Source: Planctomycetota bacterium (GTDB taxonomy: Bacteria; Planctomycetota; Planctomycetia; Pirellulales; Lacipirellulaceae). From it: a DNA stretch of 64,000 nt. Position numbers and translations under genes: made by a program. Below, piece by piece: positions 44,773 through 52,949 of the stretch (its first letter is position 1; every line of letters starts with the position of its first letter). Location of the stretch: assembly GCA_013152205.1 (NCBI GenBank), contig JAADGV010000098.1:1-64000 (forward strand), given 5' to 3'. The notes below the pieces were generated by a model, which was not told the origin of the DNA, did no database searches, and was given only the letters and a program-made list of their open reading frames with translations.

Positions 44773-45887
44773 GTCGTTTGCGACTGGCCGTTGTTGGCAC
44801 TGGGCACCTCGGCAGGATTCATGCACGGATAGCTTCTGGGCTAGAAAACGCGCACCTGATTGCGGTAGTCGATTCTCAGGCGACCGCACGCGAACAGGTG
44901 GCGGCCGACACCGGTGCTAGGCCCTTGGCCGATTATCGCGATCTATTTGGTGCGGTCGACGCTGCGGTGATCGCAACGCCCACTTCGAGCCATGCCGCCG
45001 TAGCAAACGATCTGCTGCGGGGCGGTATCCATCTGCTTGTCGAAAAACCAATTACCACGACGCTGCAAGAGGCAGATGAGATGGTGGCCTTGGCAAATCG
45101 CCAACAGCTAGTGCTGCAAGTAGGCCACGTCGAACGATTCAACCCAGCGCTGGTTTCGGTGAGCAGCAAGCTGGATGATCCGAAGTACATCGAAGCCCGA
45201 CGTTCGAGCACCTACACTTTCCGATCAACGGATGTCGGTGTCGTAATGGATTTGATGATCCATGATATTGATGTCGTATTGAGTTTGGTGCAATCCGAGT
45301 TGGTTGGCGTCCAGGCGTTTGGTTTCTCTGTCCTCGGTGGCCAAGAAGACATGGTGAACGCCCAGCTACGGTTTGCCTCGGGATGCGTGGCAAACCTGAC
45401 CGCTTCCCGCGTGAGCTATACCCCCGAGCGGTCGATGCAGGTATTTACCTCGGAATGCTGTGCAAGCATCGACTTTGCATCGCGTCGGTCGTCGATTGTC
45501 GAGCCGACCGCAGAGCTACTGTCACGCGATTTCGATGTCGACGCTTTGTCGGTCGACGAGAAAGAACATCTACGCGAGCACTTATTTACTGATCTACTAG
45601 TAAAGCGAGAGTTGCCCGCTGCCGAAACCAATGCCATCGAGCAAGAGCAGCTAGATTTCTGTGCCGCGATTCGTGCTGGCGCTAGCCCTCAAGTAACCGG
45701 TACCGATGGACGCAATGCGGTGGCCGTAGCCGAGCAAATACTCGAGCAGGTAGAGTCGCACCAATGGGATGGTGCCACCGGCGCACGTCGCGGAGCTTTT
45801 GCTCTACCGCTGCTGCCCACGGTTCTTTCCGAGCCAGACTACTGGTCTGAAGACGATACGGTAGTCCTAAAACGCAAAGCCGGCTGA
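44769..45887 (+). CDS. Gfo/Idh/MocA oxidoreductase, possible UDP-sugar 3-dehydrogenase
   Basis: A 372-residue NAD(P)-dependent oxidoreductase starting at GTG that overlaps the lpxA stop. The Rossmann motif is VVGTGHLGRIHAR; the catalytic-side motif is LVEKPITTT, and VGHVERFNPA is also conserved. Coupling to lpxA suggests a role in the lipid A pathway. In some bacteria a Gfo/Idh enzyme (GnnA) next to lpxA oxidises UDP-GlcNAc at C3 for amide-linked lipid A; that assignment here is inference. No aminotransferase (GnnB) follows. Confidence 0.88.
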   Translation: MSRLRLAVVGTGHLGRIHARIASGLENAHLIAVVDSQATAREQVAADTGARPLADYRDLFGAVDAAVIATPTSSHAAVANDLLRGGIHLLVEKPITTTLQEADEMVALANRQQLVLQVGHVERFNPALVSVSSKLDDPKYIEARRSSTYTFRSTDVGVVMDLMIHDIDVVLSLVQSELVGVQAFGFSVLGGQEDMVNAQLRFASGCVANLTASRVSYTPERSMQVFTSECCASIDFASRRSSIVEPTAELLSRDFDVDALSVDEKEHLREHLFTDLLVKRELPAAETNAIEQEQLDFCAAIRAGASPQVTGTDGRNAVAVAEQILEQVESHQWDGATGARRGAFALPLLPTVLSEPDYWSEDDTVVLKRKAG

Positions 45888-46021
45888 TCGTCGAAGTATT
45901 TTTGGCGGCAGGTTGTGCGATTTAGGGCTAACGTCAGTTTGACCAAGGTTTGACCAAGAAGGTACAATGGAGTGGTCACAAAGTTAACCCTCTCTTCTAT
46001 TGGGTCTTCAAGGAGAAAAGC

Positions 46022-46216
46022 ATGACCTCTCTAGACCGAATTACCAGCGACCCAGCCATAATGAATGGCCAAGCGTGTATTCGTGGAATGCGTTTTACGG
46101 TGCAACGTGTCTTAGAGGCGTTGTCGATTTATCCTGATCGGCAGGATTTTTTTCGGGAATACCCAGAGCTTGAAGACGAGGATATCCGTCAAGCATTGGC
46201 TTATGCCGCGGGGTAG
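46022..46216 (+). CDS. DUF433 protein (antitoxin-like)
   Basis: A 64-residue DUF433 protein: ITSDPAIMNGQACIRGMRFTVQRVLEALS and YPELEDEDIRQALAYAA are diagnostic. DUF433 proteins are often the antitoxin half of a pair with a PIN-like DUF5615 toxin. None follows here: the next ~130 bases hold a REP-like palindrome and then a convergent gene. The start at 46022 is set by AAGGAG at a good distance. The leader contains a tandem GTTTGACCAAG repeat at 45935-45957. Confidence 0.88.
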   Translation: MTSLDRITSDPAIMNGQACIRGMRFTVQRVLEALSIYPDRQDFFREYPELEDEDIRQALAYAAG

Positions 46217-46303
46217 CGAAGTGAAACCTACCCTCACTATCCCAAATATTCGGCATCAATTTTATCTGAGGTCTGCCCTACCGGAGGCAACCGGCCACCA
46301 TAG

Positions 46304-46322
46304 CCCGGCCATCCTGGCCGGG
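46304..46322. repeat. REP-like palindrome
   Basis: CCCGGCC-ATCCT-GGCCGGG, a perfect 7-bp stem. A related CCGGACC-ATCCT-GGTCCG lies at about 60239-60255. It fills the gap between DUF433 and the ABC permease. Confidence 0.6.
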
Positions 46323-46349
46323 AATACTGGAACACAACCGCACCCTGCA

Positions 46350-47810
46350 CTAAGCCAGATCGCGATCTTCAAAGAAGATCAGCGCAAGCAACATGGCCGC
46401 AGTGCAATAGAGCAAGCTATAAAGCAGGGCCGTCCACAGATATGCAGCAGGGACCGTCGAGGCCCCGGCAATGGCCCCCTCAATCTCGAAATGGTCGAGC
46501 ACCGGGAGCATGACAGAGATCAGGCGACCGATAAATTTGACGAAAACAATTTCGCCAGCAGAAGACTTCACGATCAACGGGCCAAGGTGGCCGAGCACAT
46601 AGATCGAACCGCAGATGACCAAGTTGGGTATCATCGACAGACGCGTCGAGATGGCAACGCTAATGGCGGCCATGATAACGGCTTCGAAAAAGGCAAGAAC
46701 CAGACCGGGGACGATGCGGACGACCTCCAGATAGCAAAGTTGCCAATCCGGGGCAACCTTGGCCGATTCGCGCGCGTCGTAAACCACCTTGTAAGAGACG
46801 GTCAGCAGAAAAATAACGCCAAGGATGACGAACAGCAGTAGGATCGGCCAAACAATACCGAGAAATTTCCCCAGGATAAACTGCCGCCGGCCAATGGGTT
46901 TAGAAAGAACCGTGAGCGCCGTCCGCCCTTCGATTTCGTCAGACACCGAGACGCTGGCGGTCCAGAGGGCAATGATAATGGCAAGAACTTTGATGGTGGT
47001 CATGCCCGAGGTTTTGAGCATTTTCACATCTTCGCCAAATGTGTTGTAGGGGATGTAGATGTAGGCCACCAGGGCCGCGACTCCCACGATAGTGAGCAGG
47101 ATAAACAGTGGTTGAGAAGTCGCTTCTTTTGCCGTAGCGGTGGCGATAATCGAAACACGCGGCGCAAGCCAACGAATCAGAAGGAAAATGAGATAAAGCC
47201 CGACAACACTCGCGGCAACGGTCGGCAGGTCGTGTACCTGTGGCATTTCCACATCGGTATTGAAAGTCGCGGTAACGACGGTGGCCAAATCGCTCTCGTT
47301 AGAGAAATAGAGCTTCTGGACATTCTCGTCAAATCCTCGGGCCCGATTACTACCAGGGCTCCATTTATACAGTTGGCCGCCCTCGACAATGATTAGCGGT
47401 TCAGCAAAACCTTTGTCGGGTTCCACATTAACGGCGATTTCTTGTTCGCTTTCGATCGTGTAGCTGAGCAACTCGTCAGCGCGAAACGCGATCGAGATTT
47501 CCTCAGTAGTGCCGGGTTCAATCTTTTGCTCAAGCGAAATGGGGCCTACATACGGTAGCCGTTGGAGCGACGAGACCACCTGCTCAAGTGGCATCAAGGG
47601 CGTGGCAAGAACAGCAAGAGCCACGAGTGCCGCCAGGGTGTAGGAAATCGGCAGGAGGATACTTTCGCGAATACTATCCCAAATCGATCGGGCGAGTCGG
47701 CGGTTAACCAACGCACAAATTCCCCAAAGAGCCAGGAGTACGAGGATGCCTAGAGTAGCACCGATCGAGAGTAGCCAAAGTGGCGTCAGCCAGATAACGA
47801 GATTTGCCAT
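46350..47810 (-). CDS. ABC-2 type transporter permease
   Basis: A 486-residue integral membrane protein of the ABC-2 permease type. About eight hydrophobic segments are visible, beginning IWLTPLWLLSIGATLGILVLLALWG. A large extracytoplasmic domain lies between segments 2 and 3 (about residues 80-200). The signature SVSVSDEIEGRTALTVLSKPIGRRQFILGKFLG is typical of NosY/multi-copper-maturation-type permeases. The matching ATPase is not in the window. The start at 47810 (an ATG at 47867 is alternative) fits the first helix. Confidence 0.85.
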   Translation of the reverse strand: MANLVIWLTPLWLLSIGATLGILVLLALWGICALVNRRLARSIWDSIRESILLPISYTLAALVALAVLATPLMPLEQVVSSLQRLPYVGPISLEQKIEPGTTEEISIAFRADELLSYTIESEQEIAVNVEPDKGFAEPLIIVEGGQLYKWSPGSNRARGFDENVQKLYFSNESDLATVVTATFNTDVEMPQVHDLPTVAASVVGLYLIFLLIRWLAPRVSIIATATAKEATSQPLFILLTIVGVAALVAYIYIPYNTFGEDVKMLKTSGMTTIKVLAIIIALWTASVSVSDEIEGRTALTVLSKPIGRRQFILGKFLGIVWPILLLFVILGVIFLLTVSYKVVYDARESAKVAPDWQLCYLEVVRIVPGLVLAFFEAVIMAAISVAISTRLSMIPNLVICGSIYVLGHLGPLIVKSSAGEIVFVKFIGRLISVMLPVLDHFEIEGAIAGASTVPAAYLWTALLYSLLYCTAAMLLALIFFEDRDLA

Positions 47811-47889
47811 AAGGATATGATAATTACAATGGGTAGTTGGCAGCCAAGAGACAATGCGGCATGCCATCGGTAGGAAACGGTAATACTAA

Positions 47890-48174
47890 TCAATAGCGAA
47901 TGTCGAAGCGATGGAATTCATGGATTGATGGTCGAGTATCGCACTGGACGCTACGAATCTGGTCGGACATTTGTTCGGCAATCGCCGCGAAAAAGTGGTC
48001 TAGTTGTTGCTTGGGGCCTTCGGCAACCACTTCTACCCGACGATCAGGCAGGTTGCGGACGAAGCCCGTCACGTCGAAATCTTGGGCAATTCTGTGTGTG
48101 GTATAACGAAAACCGACACCCTGGACGTTGCCTGAGTAGAAAACCTGTCGACGTTGAAAAGTACAGGAATCCAC
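47890..48174 (-). CDS. acyP: Acylphosphatase
   Basis: A 94-residue acylphosphatase that hydrolyses acyl phosphates. The catalytic loop is SGNVQGVGFRY with the phosphate-binding Arg, and the Asn is in GFVRNLPDRRVEVVAEG. Length is standard. It is on the minus strand, 79 bp upstream of the permease. Confidence 0.95.
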   Translation of the reverse strand: MDSCTFQRRQVFYSGNVQGVGFRYTTHRIAQDFDVTGFVRNLPDRRVEVVAEGPKQQLDHFFAAIAEQMSDQIRSVQCDTRPSIHEFHRFDIRY

Positions 48175-48339
48175 TTGATGATCGTCTTGGGAGCCGGGAA
48201 GCGAAAAACCACCGATTCAGCACCAAGTGCCGCTTTTCAGAGTATAACGCAGGCAGATGGCTGCTTCTAGTATGCTAGGTACTGGCTCGCTGGAGTTTAT
48301 CTTGACCGACGAGGCTTGGTTTCCTAGTCTCCGCAGCCT

Positions 48340-49422
48340 ATGAATAGCCAATTATCACGAATTTTGCTGTCGTTTTCCTGCCTGCTATGCGTGGGCGTTC
48401 TCGGAGAGCTTCGCGTTTGTGGTGCGGCTGAGACAGCTACCGGGCTGCTGGTGCTTCGCAATGGCAACGTGATCGAGGGCCGGATAACCCGGCTAGCAGA
48501 TCACTTCCGGATAGAAGTCGAGCATGGCCAGCTTCAGGTACGCGTAGAACAGGCAGAGATGTTTTGCCTGACGCTTGACGAAGCCTACGAGCGACGACGC
48601 GAAATGCGAACCGGTTCGACAGCCGATTCGCATTTGGAGTTGGCTGCATGGTGCTTGCGGCACGATCTGTTGGATCATGCCGCGCGAGAATTGCTAGAAG
48701 CACGTACCGTCGATCCGAACCACCGAAAACTGTTGCTGTTCGAGAGACGATTGAACCATGCGATGAAGCAAAAGGCGAAAACGCCTAAGTTGCCTCGGGC
48801 TGAAAAAGTTGCTCCCGCGACGCCAGAAGTCGACCTATCAACATTTGAACAAACTCCGCAGTGGGCGAGAGCCTTATTTGTAAGAAAAATTCAACCGATG
48901 TTAGTCAAGTCTTGCGCGACTGCCGGTTGCCATCAAGCAGAATCCACGAATCAGTTGCAGCTAAATCGACTTGCCGTTGCGGGGGCTGGGCATCCTGAGA
49001 CCACCAAGCATAACCTAGTATCTGTTCTAAAGCTGATCGATTTCCAGAAAGCTTCCGAGAGTTCCCTACTCCGTTTAGCCGACACGACGCACGGAGCAGG
49101 AGCCTCAAAACCTTTGTTGCCTCATCAGCTCGAGATGTTGCGAGCCTGGGTCGAACAAATGGCGATGCCAGCCCCGGCTAACAATCAAGCTGATCTAGTC
49201 GCGAGGGCGAGCCAAAGCTCGGTCGCCCGATTAGGGGATACCTACCGACGGGCTCGTGATATTTCAGCACTGCGGATCAAAACGCAGCAGGCCGATCATG
49301 CGCAAACCGACCCATTCGATCCCGGGGCATTCAATCGCCGCCATTCCCCTCGCGTTAGCGGTGGCGGCCACGCCCCTAAGAACCTTCCGGTTTCGGATTC
49401 GGAATCCCTTCCAGCGAAGTGA
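48340..49422 (+). CDS. Secreted protein with CX4CH heme-like motif
   Basis: A 360-residue exported protein (signal ending near GAAETA). The N-terminal SH3-like LVLRNGNVIEGRITRLADHF is typical of planctomycete proteins. A TPR-like LAAWCLRHDLLDHAARELLEAR follows. CATAGCHQAES (about residues 191-201) has the CX4CH spacing seen in planctomycete cytochrome-like domains. The last ~25 residues, starting HSPRVSGGGHAPKN, are encoded by a dispersed repeat and by DNA that overlaps the convergent lipoprotein gene. The original C-terminus may have been lost. Confidence 0.75.
   Translation: MNSQLSRILLSFSCLLCVGVLGELRVCGAAETATGLLVLRNGNVIEGRITRLADHFRIEVEHGQLQVRVEQAEMFCLTLDEAYERRREMRTGSTADSHLELAAWCLRHDLLDHAARELLEARTVDPNHRKLLLFERRLNHAMKQKAKTPKLPRAEKVAPATPEVDLSTFEQTPQWARALFVRKIQPMLVKSCATAGCHQAESTNQLQLNRLAVAGAGHPETTKHNLVSVLKLIDFQKASESSLLRLADTTHGAGASKPLLPHQLEMLRAWVEQMAMPAPANNQADLVARASQSSVARLGDTYRRARDISALRIKTQQADHAQTDPFDPGAFNRRHSPRVSGGGHAPKNLPVSDSESLPAK
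49353..49374 (+). repeat. Short dispersed repeat, copy 3
   Basis: An exact match over 22 bp to the copy at 830-851, including GTTAGCGGTGGCGGCCACGC. As there, it lies inside the 3' end of a reading frame and is followed by (C/A)AGAACC-type flank. Confidence 0.62.
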
Positions 49423-49603
49423 TTTCGTCCGCTTCGTTATAAGCAGGCACAATCGTGCCGCCAAAGGCCGAGCCGGCACGCACACCGGACGTCGGGTACG
49501 GACCATCGAGCACCGGCGGTAGGTGATCACAGCTACTAGTACACGCGCGGCAGCCACCACTGGCCAAGACCAGCAGAATAGCGCCTACGAGTTTTCGATC
49601 CAT
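49376..49603 (-). CDS. Small lipoprotein, planctomycete type
   Basis: A 75-residue predicted lipoprotein. The signal MDRKLVGAILLVLASGGC ends in a lipobox-like cysteine. A Cys-rich stretch (CRACTSSCDHLPPVLDGPYP) follows, of a type common in planctomycetes. The start at 49603 has AGGGGGG upstream; an ATG at 49636 is less likely. Its 3' end overlaps the end of the convergent 48340-49422 gene by 47 bp. Confidence 0.7.
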   Translation of the reverse strand: MDRKLVGAILLVLASGGCRACTSSCDHLPPVLDGPYPTSGVRAGSAFGGTIVPAYNEADEITSLEGIPNPKPEGS

Positions 49604-49760
49604 TGAGGCCCCCCTAAAGGAAATCGAAAAGAGCAAACAGCAGTTCGGTAGAACTGCCTGTTGAATGAGACATACTCGAAATTCTCTATCGACGTTCGCA
49701 GCAGCCGTTAGTTAGAGAATTTCCGTAGGGCTTACGCGACCTGGCATTGCTAGCAATGCA

Positions 49761-50459
49761 TCAGGCTTCGTTTGAAGCCGATTGGGGAATGTCGAGAGCC
49801 GAGTAGATGCGATTGTCTTCGAGCGAATTGGCTACGAATTGTACGCCATCGAAATCGTGGGTATGGCTATGACCTCCGGGCACTGCGACGGCGTAGGTGC
49901 CTGCCGCGATTGCTGCTCGACAGCCAATTTGGCTGTCTTCTAGCACCATTGCTTCTGCTGGCTCGAAGCCGAGCGACTTCGCGGCTAACAGGTAAACGTC
50001 TGGGGCCGGTTTGCCGTGAGTGATATTTTCGGAGCTGAAGACGAACGAAAAACGGGGTTCGAGTTGGAATTGGCCCAGCACTCGGGTAACAAACTCGCGG
50101 TTGCTGCTGGTCGCGATGGCCTTAGCAATGTTGGCACCCTCTAAAGCATCAAGCAACGCTAGCAAACCGGGCATCGGAGCAAGCCGTTCAGGCAGAAGCC
50201 GGTACATGATCTCCGCAGATTCGGCAGAGAGGTCGGCGACCGTGTCGTCGAGCTTATGCCAGTCGATCATGATTTGCAGAGAAATATCAGACTTGCGCCC
50301 CATCATTTCATCGAGAAGTTCGGCGGTTAGTTCTTTGCCTCGCCGCGCAAGCACCTCGCGACCGACATCTTGGTAGAGGTCTTCCGTATTAAACATCAGA
50401 CCATCAAGGTCGAAGACAACCGCTCGAAGCGGGGAGACGGGTTGCGGGAAGTCGCTCAT
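49761..50459 (-). CDS. HAD-family hydrolase (beta-phosphoglucomutase-like)
   Basis: A 232-residue HAD hydrolase with DXDX motif VVFDLDGLMFNTE, motif II IATSSNREF, and motif III/IV GKPAPDVYLLAAKSLG...LEDSQIGCRAA. The all-alpha cap follows the first motif, as in phosphoglucomutase/phosphatase subfamily I members. The start at 50459 (ATGA) overlaps the stop of the upstream membrane protein by 4 bp, so they are translationally coupled. The substrate is a sugar phosphate or similar. Confidence 0.93.
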   Translation of the reverse strand: MSDFPQPVSPLRAVVFDLDGLMFNTEDLYQDVGREVLARRGKELTAELLDEMMGRKSDISLQIMIDWHKLDDTVADLSAESAEIMYRLLPERLAPMPGLLALLDALEGANIAKAIATSSNREFVTRVLGQFQLEPRFSFVFSSENITHGKPAPDVYLLAAKSLGFEPAEAMVLEDSQIGCRAAIAAGTYAVAVPGGHSHTHDFDGVQFVANSLEDNRIYSALDIPQSASNEA

Positions 50460-52123
50460 GGGGTTGTTGCTTGGGCAGTGGGTGAGGTTGCATAAATGGT
50501 GAACGCTTCGTTGGCAAAAACCACAGGAAGCGAAAGCGGCGGGTATTCGTTGGTCAAAACGTAGTCGATCGCGTACTTTTCGGCCAGTTGCTGAATCCGC
50601 TCGGTGCCTTGGCTGGCGAGCGAACGGTAGAGTTGCTGCTCGCCAAATTCGTCGGTGTACCAAAAAACGTCGAAGTAGCGATCACGCCAGCCAAGCAGCG
50701 AGTTGGCGTCTTGGGGGATGTCTTTGCGAGTGACGAGATCTTTGCGATGAGCGTACCATTTGAACGAACTGCTGCTACGAGGTACGAGGAACATTGCGTC
50801 GGGATCGGTTTTCTCGTAGGCCCATTCACAGGCTTCTTTCCAAGCCAGAGGGTTGCGAAGGCGTCGATCAGTTGGTGGCACGGGCCGATCCCAGCGTGCC
50901 ATGCTGATGTCGACCAAGTACCACCCGGGGTAAGCAGCTGCGAGCAGTAACGCGAAAATTGCCCACTTCGAATGCGATTGAATCAGCCGATGCACAAACC
51001 AAGCAATGGCAAAGCAAACGGCCAAGGGGATGGCCACATCGGCGAGCCGAAACCAGTAGTATTTCAACAGGCTAGCCGCGAGAGCCGGTTGGTTCCAGGT
51101 GGCAAGCTCCCAGCTAACGCCAAGCAGGCAGAGAATAAGACTTGCCTCGCCAAAGCGAAATAGGCGTGTCAAGCCACTATCACGAATATCGAGTTCGCTC
51201 GTTCCTGCTGCTTGCGAAGTCGCTGGAGATACTGCTCGACGCCGCACAATTCGGAAGGCAGCCCACAAAGCAAAAAAACTAAGCACGAGTTTGCCAAAAC
51301 GAATTACTTTTCTTAGCAATTCGTCTGAGGGCAACGCAAGCGGAGCGAGGTGATGGGGAAGCCGATCGAAGACGTAGATTTGGTTTGCCTCTGAGCAGAC
51401 TTCGGCGGGCACATTGGCCGTGAGTTGCAGGCCGGGAACGACGCCTGGCAGTGCGAAAACAGCTCCTAGCACTAGGCTAGGAAGCATCGTCAACAGGCGA
51501 GGACGATCGGCGCGAGGCTCGCGCAGCCAAATGTAAAGGGCCGAGATGGTCGACCAGCCGCCCACCAACACATGGAATGCAGACGCCAATCCCAGCAATG
51601 GCCAGGCGAGTCGCCAGCGGCCTGCGCATATCGCTGCCAGTCCCCAAAATACTAACGCATAAGCAAAACATTTCCCCTCGACACCGCCGACGACCCATTC
51701 GCCCGCGAAGTTGTTTTCAGCGAGCATGGTTACAAACAACGCAGCGGCCAAGACCGAGACAAAAGGGGCACCGACAACGCGGCTGCTGAGACGTTGCCAA
51801 GAGATTGCCAACAACAACCAAGCCACGAGTCGACCAATCCAAGCCACCGTAGTCAGCGAAAACAGCTTTGTTAACCAACCAAGGGTCCAATAGAGCATCA
51901 GATGGGCGTCAGCGGACTCAAGAAAAAAATCGCCAGCAAGCCAACTGGGGTTCCAATAGTGTTTTGCTTTGGTGAGATAATGCGCTTCGTTGACGTGAGG
52001 AGCAGGGTCACCGGCAAGAATGAAAAAAACCGCAAAGATCAGTGCAACCTCCAGCCAACGCCTTCGCCCCATACCTGGGCTGAGACGGCTAACGTCAATT
52101 TCACTTTCCGAAGCGGTTTGCAT
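50456..52123 (-). CDS. Polytopic membrane protein (DUF6798-like)
   Basis: A 555-residue integral membrane protein with about ten hydrophobic segments, starting LEVALIFAVFFILAGDPAP. The loop HVNEAHYLTKAKHYWNPSWLAGDFFLESADAH resembles the glycosyltransferase-C (GT-C/DUF6798) group of planctomycetes, and the soluble C-terminal part (VPRSSSSFKWYAHRKDLVTRKDIP) matches it too. The family is my best recognition, not a certainty. It overlaps the HAD gene by 4 bp. Confidence 0.72.
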   Translation of the reverse strand: MQTASESEIDVSRLSPGMGRRRWLEVALIFAVFFILAGDPAPHVNEAHYLTKAKHYWNPSWLAGDFFLESADAHLMLYWTLGWLTKLFSLTTVAWIGRLVAWLLLAISWQRLSSRVVGAPFVSVLAAALFVTMLAENNFAGEWVVGGVEGKCFAYALVFWGLAAICAGRWRLAWPLLGLASAFHVLVGGWSTISALYIWLREPRADRPRLLTMLPSLVLGAVFALPGVVPGLQLTANVPAEVCSEANQIYVFDRLPHHLAPLALPSDELLRKVIRFGKLVLSFFALWAAFRIVRRRAVSPATSQAAGTSELDIRDSGLTRLFRFGEASLILCLLGVSWELATWNQPALAASLLKYYWFRLADVAIPLAVCFAIAWFVHRLIQSHSKWAIFALLLAAAYPGWYLVDISMARWDRPVPPTDRRLRNPLAWKEACEWAYEKTDPDAMFLVPRSSSSFKWYAHRKDLVTRKDIPQDANSLLGWRDRYFDVFWYTDEFGEQQLYRSLASQGTERIQQLAEKYAIDYVLTNEYPPLSLPVVFANEAFTIYATSPTAQATTP

Positions 52124-52266
52124 CCAAACAGCCTAAGCGGCGCAAGGTACTTGTGCTAGAGCAGTGCGAAATGGCGAGAACGAGGCCCCTAGCAGGTCGC
52201 GAGATTTCGCAGCAAGCCTCGGTTTTCGCTGGACTTTGCATTGCCGAAAGGGGTAGACTAGAGGAA

Positions 52267-52518
52267 ATGAAATACCAAGTTTGTTTTAAGCCCCGTTCCA
52301 TGAAAGACTTGAAGAAGATTCCTTTCAAGTTTCGACGGCAAATCGTTAAAAAGATCGAAGGAGTGGGAGACAACTTGGCTGGCGACGTCAAGCAACTTAC
52401 CAACTTTACTCCGGAATATCGCCTGCGAGTTGGCGACTATCGTGTTTTGTTCGAGATAGCGGACGGCACAATTGTTGTGTACCGTGTGCGGCATCGGCGA
52501 GAGGCCTATCGCAAATAA
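52267..52518 (+). CDS. RelE/ParE-type toxin
   Basis: An 83-residue toxin of the RelE/ParE superfamily: MKYQVCFKPRSMKDLKKIP and VKQLTNFTPEYRLRVGDYRVLFEI...VYRVRHRREAY. It probably acts as an mRNA interferase or gyrase poison. It precedes its antitoxin (10 bp gap), an order seen in some type II systems. A start at 52267 gives the family N-terminus, with AGAGGAA directly before the ATG; a longer frame begins at 52153. Confidence 0.9.
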   Translation: MKYQVCFKPRSMKDLKKIPFKFRRQIVKKIEGVGDNLAGDVKQLTNFTPEYRLRVGDYRVLFEIADGTIVVYRVRHRREAYRK

Positions 52519-52528
52519 GAGGGAAACC

Positions 52529-52729
52529 ATGTTTGAAATTCAGCACCAAATCCTTGAAAAGAACGGCAAGAAAGAATTTGTTGTGCTTCCGTATGAAGAG
52601 TTTCTCCGGGTCAGGGACGAGCTTGAGGAATTTGAAGACCTACGACAACTTCGTGAGGCCAAAGAGTTGGAGAAGGATGCGCCCTCTTGCACAATCGAAG
52701 ATGCCAGAAAGCAGCTCGGTTTAGAGTAG
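52529..52729 (+). CDS. Antitoxin of the RelE-type pair
   Basis: A 66-residue protein: FEIQHQILEKNGKKEFVVLPYEEFLRVRDELEEFEDLRQLREAKE. It is a Phd/YefM or RelB-like small antitoxin with a beta-rich N-terminal part and an acidic C-terminal helix that should wrap the toxin. It starts 10 bp after the toxin stop with GAGGG upstream. The promoter is expected before the toxin, where the antitoxin-toxin complex may autoregulate. Confidence 0.82.
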   Translation: MFEIQHQILEKNGKKEFVVLPYEEFLRVRDELEEFEDLRQLREAKELEKDAPSCTIEDARKQLGLE

Positions 52730-52949
52730 CACTATAGAATAGTTTCCGAGGGGCGCTCTCGCTGCACTTCCTTTTTGGCCAATGGATACTTATATGAGTC
52801 CCAGTGATCAGCGCACTGTTTTTTGGGTTTTGCTGATTTTTTTATCTTTTTCACCTTCGCGCACAATTTTGTTTATAATTTGGTGTTCTTGACGAACTAT
52901 TTTTCCCAGGACGGCTGACAATGGCTGAACGGCATCAGAGCCTTCTCGC

